Of a stretch of DNA of 64,000 nucleotides, positions 35,820-43,064 are shown in pieces (positions within the stretch are counted from its first letter, which is position 1; each line of letters opens with the position of its first letter). The notes beneath the pieces are model-generated. The model saw nothing but the letters and a program-made list of their open reading frames with translations. It made no database searches and was not told the DNA's origin. The stretch is from NCBI RefSeq assembly GCF_030160115.1, contig NZ_BSNS01000009.1, positions 62,001 through 126,000 of the forward strand, read 5' to 3'. The DNA comes from Devosia nitrariae. GTDB lineage: Bacteria > Pseudomonadota > Alphaproteobacteria > Rhizobiales > Devosiaceae. The translations under genes and the position numbers were made by a program.

Positions 35820-37553
35820 ATGGCCAACGAATCCGAAGCGGCCGCGTTGCCGATCCTCGAGATCGACGGTCTCGTCACCGAGTTCGCCACGTCAAGAGGC
35901 GCCTTCCGCGCCGTCGATGGTATCAGCCTGACGCTCCATCGCGGCAAGACCCTCTGCGTCGTTGGGGAAAGCGGGTCGGGCAAGAGCGTGATGGCGCGGT
36001 CCATCCTGCAGATCGTCGATCAGCCGGGACGCATCGTTGAAGGATCCATCGAGTTCAATGCCGTTCGCGGATCTGACCGGGTGATCGATCTGGCCAAGCT
36101 CGACCCCAGATCGAAGATCATGCGTGGGATACGCGGGCGCGACATTGCCATGATCTTCCAGGAGCCAATGAGCTCCCTATCCCCCGTCCATAAGATTGGG
36201 GATCAGGTGGGCGAGGTCATCCGCCTTCACGAGCGGCTCTCCAAGAAACAGGCCAAGGAGAAAACCGTCGAATTGCTCCGGAAGGTAGAAATCGCCAACC
36301 CCGAGTCAGCGGTCGACCGATACCCTTTCGAGTTTTCCGGTGGCATGCGCCAGCGCGCGATGATCGCCATGGCGCTCGCCTGCAATCCCAGCATCCTCAT
36401 CGCCGATGAACCCACGACCGCGCTCGACGTTACAATCCAGGCCGAGATCCTTGCCTTGATCCGGTCGCTGCAGACGTCCAGCGACATGGCGGTGCTGTTC
36501 ATCACTCATGATATGGGTGTCGTCGCCGAAATTGCCGATGAGATCGCAGTGATGCGCTTCGGCAAGGTTGTGGAGCAGGGCAACGTCTTCGAGGTGTTCG
36601 CCGAGCCAAAGCACCCCTACACACAAGGACTGCTGCAGTCGGTGCGCGACCTAGATCGTCCGTCTCCACGTCGCTTGGAGATGCGGCAAAGTAAACCGCT
36701 CGGGGAAGCGCGGCTGATCTCGCAGAAGGTGCGCAAGGAGTTTCCGTTGTCGTCGGGGTTCCTGGGTCGCAAGAAGGACGTGCTGATTGCCGTCAACGAT
36801 GCCGACCTGGAACTCCTCTCCGGAGAAAATTTTGGCATCGTGGGCGAGAGCGGGTCCGGGAAGACCACCTTGGGGCGTTGCCTCCAGCGCATCTATAACG
36901 TCACATCCGGCAGCATTCTTTATCAGGACGAGACCGGCCAATCGATCGACCTCGCACCCCTGAAGGACCGCGAACTCAAGCAGCCGTGGCGCGACATCCG
37001 CATGGTCTTCCAGGACCCCTTCGCCTCGCTCAATCCTCGCATGACGGTGGGCCAGATCATTGCCGAGCCGCTGGTTACCGCCGGCGGCATGAGCGGCAAG
37101 GACATCGATGCGCGCGTTCGTGAACTGCTCGACCTGGTCGGGCTGCCATCGTCGGCCGCGTCGCGATATCCGCACGCTTTCTCCGGCGGTCAGCGCCAGC
37201 GCATCTCGATTGCGAGGGCAATCGCACCGAACCCGCGTGTGATCATCGCCGACGAAGCCACGTCGGCATTGGACGTAAGCTTGCGAACGCAGGTTTTGGA
37301 CCTGTTGCTGGATCTTCAGGAGAAGCTCGATCTCAGCTTCATCCTGATCAGCCACGATATCTCGGTGATCCGCTACTTCTGCGACCGCATCGCAGTGATG
37401 TATCGGGGGCGGATCGTCGAGACCGGCCCCACGGAAGAGGTCTGCTCCAATCCGAGCCACGACTACACTCGATCCTTGCTCTCCGCTGTTCCGGTGGCCG
37501 ATCCCACCAAGCGCGGAACGATGCAGCGGCTGCGCTATCGTGAGCAGGCCTGA
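35820..37553 (+). CDS. ABC importer double ATPase (DppD-DppF fusion), importer 2
   Basis: A 577-residue protein with two complete ABC ATPase domains. The first has Walker A GESGSGKS (about 49-56), signature FSGGMRQR and Walker B ILIADEPTTALD. The second starts near residue 315 with Walker A GESGSGKTT (about 341), signature FSGGQRQR and Walker B VIIADEATSALD, where Ala replaces the Pro after DE. In importer 1 the two ATPases are separate genes, so the systems are not simple duplicates. The start ATG overlaps no gene but follows the permease stop by one base. Confidence 0.93.
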   Translation: MANESEAAALPILEIDGLVTEFATSRGAFRAVDGISLTLHRGKTLCVVGESGSGKSVMARSILQIVDQPGRIVEGSIEFNAVRGSDRVIDLAKLDPRSKIMRGIRGRDIAMIFQEPMSSLSPVHKIGDQVGEVIRLHERLSKKQAKEKTVELLRKVEIANPESAVDRYPFEFSGGMRQRAMIAMALACNPSILIADEPTTALDVTIQAEILALIRSLQTSSDMAVLFITHDMGVVAEIADEIAVMRFGKVVEQGNVFEVFAEPKHPYTQGLLQSVRDLDRPSPRRLEMRQSKPLGEARLISQKVRKEFPLSSGFLGRKKDVLIAVNDADLELLSGENFGIVGESGSGKTTLGRCLQRIYNVTSGSILYQDETGQSIDLAPLKDRELKQPWRDIRMVFQDPFASLNPRMTVGQIIAEPLVTAGGMSGKDIDARVRELLDLVGLPSSAASRYPHAFSGGQRQRISIARAIAPNPRVIIADEATSALDVSLRTQVLDLLLDLQEKLDLSFILISHDISVIRYFCDRIAVMYRGRIVETGPTEEVCSNPSHDYTRSLLSAVPVADPTKRGTMQRLRYREQA

Positions 37554-37596
37554 TTGTAGGACGTCAGTGAAATGGTAGCTCTCCGGAAGCGGGACC

Positions 37597-38478
37597 ATGC
37601 GCGCGTTCGATAAGGTCGCAGCCACCCATTGCCGGGTCGGGGAGAGCCTGGTTTGGGATGGGGAAACGGAGGGCCTGCTGTGGTGCGATATCCATGCAGG
37701 CCGCATCTACCGACTGGATACCCGTACCCACGCGCTTGAGGAGTGGCAGCTTCCAGAGCGGATCGGATCGTTCGGATTGGCGGACGACGGCCGCTTGATC
37801 GTGGCTATGGTGTCTGGCGTCCATCTGTATGATCCGGCGAATGGCGTGCTGACTTTCCTTGTCGATCCCGAACCGGAACAGTCCGGCTTGCGACCGACGA
37901 ACCGGCTCAACGATGGCAAGGTCGGTCCTGACGGCGCCTTCTGGGTGGGCAGTATGCATAGCGACGGGTTCACAGCCGCATTGTACCGGGTAACTGCGGA
38001 TGGCCGGTCGGAGCGCAAAGTTTCCGGCCTCGGGACTTCCAATGGCCTGGCATTTTCGGCCGACGGCACAACGATGTTCCACTCGGACTCCAAGCAGTGC
38101 TGGATCGATCGCTACGATTTCGATGTGAGGACTGGCGACCTGTCGAACCGCACCCGGATCGCGTCTCCTGGAGAAGCCGAAGGGCGTCCCGATGGAGGAG
38201 CGACGGATATAGAAGGGCGCTATTGGAGTGCGGGCGTTTCGGCGCGCCGCATCAACTGCTTTGCTCCGGACGGAGCGTTGCTCACAAGCATGGTAGTTCC
38301 CCCGAAGCGTCCGACCATGCCGTGCTTTGGCGGCAATGACATGCGCACGCTCTATTTCACCAGCCTTCGCAACCCCAACGACGCGTCCGAGGATTGCGGT
38401 GATGTCTTCAGGACCAGAGTGGAGGTGCCGGGGGTCCCAGTGCCGAGGTTCCGCACGCGCGCCCATTCCGTAGGTTGA
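37597..38478 (+). CDS. SMP-30/gluconolactonase-family lactonase
   Basis: A 293-residue six-bladed beta-propeller of the SMP-30/regucalcin family. Calcium or zinc ligands expected are E16 (VGESLVW), the Asn in SNGLAFSADG and the Asp in GATDIEGRYW. Enzymes of this family hydrolyse sugar lactones, including the glucaro- and galactaro-lactones made by uronate dehydrogenase. It is the last gene of the importer 2 operon. The final residues (RTRAHSVG) pass beyond the usual end and overlap the remnant of an IclR gene on the other strand, suggesting a rearrangement junction at the 3' end. Confidence 0.88.
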   Translation: MRAFDKVAATHCRVGESLVWDGETEGLLWCDIHAGRIYRLDTRTHALEEWQLPERIGSFGLADDGRLIVAMVSGVHLYDPANGVLTFLVDPEPEQSGLRPTNRLNDGKVGPDGAFWVGSMHSDGFTAALYRVTADGRSERKVSGLGTSNGLAFSADGTTMFHSDSKQCWIDRYDFDVRTGDLSNRTRIASPGEAEGRPDGGATDIEGRYWSAGVSARRINCFAPDGALLTSMVVPPKRPTMPCFGGNDMRTLYFTSLRNPNDASEDCGDVFRTRVEVPGVPVPRFRTRAHSVG

Positions 38479-38890
38479 GATGATCGCGGTAATATCGGCC
38501 GGTGAATAGGTCGACAGCAGAGCCTTGCCCATGCCGGAGTTCACCATGAGCGTGCTGCCGCCTACGCGCGTGATCGCCCTCATGATCTCGCGGCTCTCCA
38601 CTTGCGCCAGGAAGACCATTCGGCCGTCGATTGCGACTCCAAGATTGGCGCTTCGCGAGTCTGGTCGCGCAGACGGCGTAGGTACGGAAGCGAAGGGGCG
38701 ACGAAGTTGCGTTGCTGCGAGAACGCCGAGCCGACCTGAAAAGCCTTGCGGCCCACGTGCCACAGCCCGTCGGTCTCTGGTCGAACTGCACGAATTGCCG
38801 CTTTTCGAGCGTCGTGAGGAGACGGTGCACGGTCGAAGGCGACAGCCCTGAGCGCGCTGCGAGACAGTGGGAGCGAAATTTCCCAATGAT
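38460..38890 (-). pseudogene. IclR-family regulator remnant, two frameshifts and truncated
   Basis: Read on the minus strand, the HTH part (LAARSGLSPSTVHRLLTTLE) occupies the first frame near 38770-38865. The continuation LWHVGRKAFQVGSAFSQQ is in another frame (about 38655-38765). The effector-domain part (NLGVAIDGRMVFLAQVES, then VNSGMGKALLSTY) is in a third frame (about 38465-38655). The N-terminal arm is not recognisable and the C-terminal third of the effector domain is missing. Two one-base-type frameshifts and two truncations make it a clear pseudogene. It probably once regulated the adjacent lactonase/importer genes or a neighbour now lost. Confidence 0.8.
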
Positions 38891-38990
38891 TACAGTGACC
38901 ACCTATATCGCAATAGGCGCGCCACTTATTCCCGACATGCCGCGCTCAACTCGACCACGCGTTAGGGCCGAGTCGCAGCCTCCGGGCCGA

Positions 38991-39470
38991 CTATTCCTCG
39001 TCCTCGATCGGCTCGCCCGAGGGGGTGAGAAGATACCAGCCGCCCCACTCGTCGTGGACGCCTTGGCCCTCCGTGTCTCCAGGGGCCCGGTCGTCATGGT
39101 AATAGTGGAGTGGCCAGCCGTTGTAGGTCACTTGCATGGTGCCGTCATCGCGCTCGATGGTTGACAGCAGTGAGGCATCAAGCTCATCGCCGGCCATAGG
39201 CTCGCCCGTAGCGGTCATGACCGGCCACTCCTCGATGCATTCGCCGGTGCAGGTACTGACGGCCTCGGCACCGTCGCCGCCCTGGGTGTCAGCCTCGAGC
39301 ATATAGAGGCTCATGCCCTCGCCATCGACCACGTATTGACCAAATGGCTCCTTTTCGGAGATGGCGATCGTCGCGGTGCCGTCGTCTTGTGCGAGAGCCG
39401 CCAAGGGAACCGCGGCCGCCAGTGCAAGGCCGGCTGCGGCGCTCCAGGTTATGAAGTTGCGGTGTGTCAT
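38991..39470 (-). CDS. Secreted COG4315-type repeat protein
   Basis: A 159-residue exported protein with signal peptide 1-27 (ending ALA-QDD). The mature part is acidic and has two copies of the short beta motif of the COG4315 family: QYVVDGEGMSLYMLEAD and TYNGWPLHYYHDD. Family members are annotated as predicted lipoproteins with a Y-x-[FWY]-x-x-D pattern; no lipobox Cys is present here, so it is probably soluble in the periplasm. The function is unknown. An exceptionally strong ribosome site (AAAAAAGGAGGAG) precedes ATG 39470, suggesting high expression. Confidence 0.85.
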   Translation of the reverse strand: MTHRNFITWSAAAGLALAAAVPLAALAQDDGTATIAISEKEPFGQYVVDGEGMSLYMLEADTQGGDGAEAVSTCTGECIEEWPVMTATGEPMAGDELDASLLSTIERDDGTMQVTYNGWPLHYYHDDRAPGDTEGQGVHDEWGGWYLLTPSGEPIEDEE

Positions 39471-39726
39471 GATCTCCTCCTTTTTTGAGGTTGTCGGCGA
39501 CCCCGCGGCAACAGTTGATAACGCGCAACATCCGGGCACAGTTGCGACTTGAGGGCATCAGCAACTCGCCGAGACCGGCTCGTCTCCAGGCGGACTCGGA
39601 TGAACCACACGAGCAGCGGACGCGGCGCTTCTAAACCTTCTTAAGTCCCGGGAACTCCCGATCATTCCGACCTTCCGAAAACAGCCGCACTCGCGGCGTG
39701 ACGTGAATCTGAGAAGGAGGACTGAA

Positions 39727-40472
39727 ATGGCAGACGATCGATGGAGGGACGAGGGCTGGCGTCGCCGGGACGAGGGTTCTGACCGCTATCGGGAGGCGAG
39801 CGACTTCAACCGACGCCGCTACGGGCGAGGTTTTGGCGAAGGCGGGTACGGATACGAAGGTCGCGACTATGGGCGCTTCGGCGACATCGACTACGGCCCC
39901 GATTACGACCGCCGCTACGGCGATGATCGTCCCTACGGGAGCATGGGCGGGTACGGCCCTCCGTACGGGCGGGACTGGGCTGGCGGCCTGGGATACGGCC
40001 CCTATGGCCTCGGTTATGGAGAGCGCTACCGGGGTGGCCCCTATGGACAAGGATACGGGCGTGAAGGCTACGGTTGGCGGGGACGCGACTGGATGGACCG
40101 CGCTGGAGACGAAGTATCGTCATGGTTCGGCGATGACGAGGCGGCCCGTCGCCGCGAAATCGACCGGCGCCGCGGGGGCCATTACGGTCGCGGGCCAAGC
40201 GGCTACCGGCGCTCGGACGACCGTATCGCCGAAGCGTCAATGACCGGCTGACGGACGACTGGCGCCTGGATGCGAGCGCCATCTCGGTCAATGTCAGGGA
40301 CGGCGAGGTGACGCTCAACGGCTCCGTCCACAGTCGCGAGGACAAGCGGCGAGCCGAAGATCTTGCCGACGATGTCTCCGGCGTCAGGAACGTGCAGAAC
40401 AATCTGCGCGTTGAGATGTCTGGGCAGATGGAAGATCGTCAGGCCCGTTCTGGCACGGTGAGCACGCACTGA
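39727..40472 (+). pseudogene. SWFGD/BON-domain protein with Tyr/Gly/Arg-rich region, frameshifted
   Basis: The first frame (39727-40251) gives about 174 residues: a low-complexity region rich in Tyr, Gly, Arg and Asp with many YG steps, then the SWFGDDEAARRRE motif. It stops early at 40249-40251. In the +1 frame the sequence continues without a break from about 40236 to TGA 40470-40472 as VNDRLTDDWRLDAS, then VRDGEVTLNGSVHSREDKRR, which is a BON domain. One missing base near 40234 (GAA GC-GTC instead of GAA GAC GTC) explains it. AGGAGG precedes the ATG. A GC hairpin follows. Confidence 0.8.
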
Positions 40473-40481
40473 TCGCGCCGA

Positions 40482-40501
40482 GCCCGGGCTTCGGCCCGGG
40501 C
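40482..40501 (+). terminator. Stem-loop after the BON gene
   Basis: GCCCGGGC, loop TTCG, GCCCGGGC, eight perfect pairs with a stable UUCG loop, followed by CTTCCT. It starts 10 bases after the BON-frame stop. The T-run is poor, so termination may be partial. Confidence 0.5.
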
Positions 40502-40556
40502 CTTCCTGCCTCGGTCGCCGGAGTGTTCCTGAGCGGGGGTCACTGATGGTGATGAG

Positions 40557-41600
40557 ATGGAAAGGCAAAACGAGGCGGGACTAGTCGTTACGTCCATCCC
40601 GCGGGCAGAGCCGGCGTGGGAGCTCTTTCACTCCAACCGGACCGCCTGGACGGCGGCTTTCGGCTTGTGCGAGTCCGCAAGGCACAGCATCGCGATCGAG
40701 CAGTACATCTTCTCGCGCAAGGGCGTGGGTGACGACCTTCTTGACCTGCTCGCTTCAAGGGCGCGCGAGGGCCTGCGGGTTCGCGTGCTTGCCGATGCCT
40801 TCGGCAGCCAGCACCTTATCGACAGCGCACCGGCCAAGGCTTTGCGCAAAGCCGGTGGCGAGGTCGTGCACTTCCACGGCCTGCGCGATTTCGTGCGGGA
40901 TCCCAGAACGCTCATGCACCGGCTGCACCGCAAGGCCGTGATCTGCGACGACGACAGCCTGCTGACCGGCGGCTCGTGCTTCTCGCCGCGCATGGTCGAC
41001 TGGCGAGACACGATGGTGAGGGTCGATGGGCTGCTGGCGCGCGAGGCGCTGGCGGCTTTCGACGCGACCTGGTCCGCGGCCGAAGGGGGCAGGGGTCTGC
41101 CGCAAATTCCGGTTCGGGAACTGGATCCCCGCGCCTGGTCCTATCTGGTCAGTTGGCCCAAGTCGCCTGCCGGCAACGAGTATTACCGCCTGCTTCTCGA
41201 GCAGATCGGGGCGGCCCAGGCGAGCGTCGTGCTGACGACGCCCTATTTCCTGCCGGACAAGATCTTCGTGCAGTGCCTCCTGGACGCCGCTGCGAGAGGC
41301 GTGCGGGTCCGGCTTCTCCTTCCGGCCCACAGCGATCACCCGATGGTCGATCGGATCAGCAGCATCTTCACCCGAAAGCTGACGCAGGGGGGCGTCGAGG
41401 TGCACGGATATCTACCGGCGATGATGCACGCCAAGCTGGTCATCATCGACGCCGGCTTTGCTGCCGTCGGCAGCTTCAATCTCGGCTTAGACAGCTTCAG
41501 GATGAATTTGGAGGGTGCCGTCGCAACGGCCTCGCCCGATTTCATCTATGCCCTGACGGATCAGCTCGAACTGGATTTTTCCGTGTCCAAACGCATGTAG
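40557..41600 (+). CDS. Phospholipase D-family protein, cardiolipin synthase-like
   Basis: A 347-residue protein with two HKD motifs: H124-x-K126-x4-D131 (HRKAVICD) and H291-x-K293-x4-D298 (HAKLVIID), each followed by the Gly-Ser pair (GGSCFS and VGSFNL). This two-motif layout is that of bacterial cardiolipin synthases, here without the N-terminal membrane helices of ClsA, thus nearer to ClsB. It would condense phosphatidylglycerol or related lipids at the inner membrane. It is convergent with the endonuclease/exonuclease/phosphatase gene, one base between stops. That pairing of families recurs in other genomes and suggests a shared lipid job. Confidence 0.88.
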   Translation: MERQNEAGLVVTSIPRAEPAWELFHSNRTAWTAAFGLCESARHSIAIEQYIFSRKGVGDDLLDLLASRAREGLRVRVLADAFGSQHLIDSAPAKALRKAGGEVVHFHGLRDFVRDPRTLMHRLHRKAVICDDDSLLTGGSCFSPRMVDWRDTMVRVDGLLAREALAAFDATWSAAEGGRGLPQIPVRELDPRAWSYLVSWPKSPAGNEYYRLLLEQIGAAQASVVLTTPYFLPDKIFVQCLLDAAARGVRVRLLLPAHSDHPMVDRISSIFTRKLTQGGVEVHGYLPAMMHAKLVIIDAGFAAVGSFNLGLDSFRMNLEGAVATASPDFIYALTDQLELDFSVSKRM

Positions 41601-41601
41601 A

Positions 41602-42297
41602 TCAGGCGATCGGGATCTCGACATCCGCCCATACCGGCAGGTGGTCGGATGCGAGCCGCGCCAGCTCCGTGTTGTGCACGCCCGCTCCCATGATGGTGAC
41701 CTCCGGGCTGGTGATGATCCGGTCGAGGGGAAGGAGCGGCCACTTGGAATGAAAGCTCGGACCAGGCGCAACGACGTGGTGTTTGGCCTCGAAGCGACCG
41801 AGGCACCCCCAGCGCGTGTTCCACTCGTTGAGGTCTCCCATCATCACCAGGGACTTCTGCCGCTCGAGCGCGGAGATGTGCGCGAGGACCGTATCGGCCT
41901 GCCAATTCCGCCACAGCCCGACGAGGCCCAGATGCATGGCCACCACCCGAAAGTCGACGCCGTCGCAGGTGAGCTCCACAACGATCGCACCCCGCGGCTC
42001 TTCGAGGGCAGGCAGCGAGATGCACGTTGCCTGGTAGACGGTCACGTCCTCGCGCACCAGGACCATGTTGCCGCGCCACATGTACTGGCTCGGCCCCAAG
42101 AGAACCGCGTCATAGGAAAGCTGCGCGGCGTCGATTGCTTGCTCATGCGCGGCGAGCGAGGGCACGTCAGGATCGGTCTCCTGCACGGCAACGACGGCCG
42201 CATCGATCTCGCGCATGACCGCCAGGTTGCGCGAGAGATCCTTGCGTCGATCGGTGCCGACACCGCGGCGGATGTTGTAGGACGCAAAACGAAGCAT
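41602..42297 (-). CDS. Endonuclease/exonuclease/phosphatase-family protein
   Basis: A 231-residue EEP-fold protein starting MLRFASYNIRRG. Landmarks are the metal Glu in VVAVQETD, VVAMHLGLVG, the active Asp-Asn in MMGDLNEWN and the final SDHLPVWADV with the catalytic Asp-His. The frame is open upstream to 42903 but this part has no family similarity; ATG 42297 is the natural start. Members cleave phosphodiesters in DNA, RNA or phosphoinositide and sphingolipid heads. Proximity to a phospholipase D protein favours a lipid substrate. Confidence 0.87.
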   Translation of the reverse strand: MLRFASYNIRRGVGTDRRKDLSRNLAVMREIDAAVVAVQETDPDVPSLAAHEQAIDAAQLSYDAVLLGPSQYMWRGNMVLVREDVTVYQATCISLPALEEPRGAIVVELTCDGVDFRVVAMHLGLVGLWRNWQADTVLAHISALERQKSLVMMGDLNEWNTRWGCLGRFEAKHHVVAPGPSFHSKWPLLPLDRIITSPEVTIMGAGVHNTELARLASDHLPVWADVEIPIA

Positions 42298-42564
42298 GGC
42301 CTTTAAACACCGCCTCCGGTCGGCAGTTCCGCCCGCTGCCCAAACCTGCGTGGCCGTGACGTGATGTCGGACGACGTCCGTAACTGCGTCAAGGATGCCG
42401 ACACGGAGGAGGCGGGCAGCACCCTCGGTACTCCATTGAGCACCCGGCAGGACTTCGCGTTGCTTCAGATTAGCGCGAGCAACCCCAGGGATTGCGATCG
42501 AGTTCGGGCAAGGCGAGGCGCGATGACGGAAAGCGTCCGTGTACGCAAGTGTTGGAGGCTGGAG

Positions 42565-42918
42565 ATGGCCAAGGCCACCTATGAGATCGTCGAGCATAAT
42601 GGCGGCTTCGCCTACCGAGTGGGCGACGTCTATTCTGAAACCTTCGCCACCCATCGGGCGGCGCACGAGGCCGCCGAGAGCGCAGCGCAGCGCCAGCAAT
42701 TGGGCGGGAGCGACGAACAGATCCTTTACCAGGACGAAGACGGACGTTGGCGCGAGGAATTCGCACCGGGTGACCAGCGTCCGGACGCTGGCGTCGACGA
42801 TCGCCTGCCGGCCGATAATGAGGCGCGCGACGCGCGGGGCCGGATCCTGGACGAAGACGAGGTGCCGAATCCCGACCGGGCGCCTCTGGGAGACCTCAAC
42901 CACACCAAGCCACGCTGA
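42565..42918 (+). CDS. DUF2188-like small protein
   Basis: A 117-residue acidic protein. The N-terminal half (YEIVEHNGGFAYRVGDVYSE, then THRAAHEAAESAAQRQ) is typical of the DUF2188 family, in which a short beta-hairpin is followed by an Ala-rich helix. The C-terminal half is Asp/Arg-rich and probably disordered. ATG 42565 follows GGAGGCTGGAG. The function is unknown. Such proteins tend to occur near stress-related genes. Confidence 0.75.
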   Translation: MAKATYEIVEHNGGFAYRVGDVYSETFATHRAAHEAAESAAQRQQLGGSDEQILYQDEDGRWREEFAPGDQRPDAGVDDRLPADNEARDARGRILDEDEVPNPDRAPLGDLNHTKPR

Positions 42919-43064
42919 ACCCGGAGTCCGATGGCCGCTGGTGGCGACATCGGCGCAGCGATGCGTGGGCGTCCTCTACACCAAGGGATCGATTTGTTTG
43001 ACTCGGGCGTTCGGACCAGGAACGACAGCACTGTCTGGCTGACACGCAAACTAAGGCGAAGAGT

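Noticed and set aside
37564-38886. 440-codon minus-strand open frame as an intact regulator
   Set aside because: Only a middle part of about 60-70 residues is IclR-like; the rest is antisense of the lactonase. The HTH lies in a different frame, so it is a pseudogene fragment.
42361-42564. N-terminal extension of the DUF2188-like protein
   Set aside because: The in-frame upstream codons have no conserved character and a good ribosome site precedes ATG 42565.
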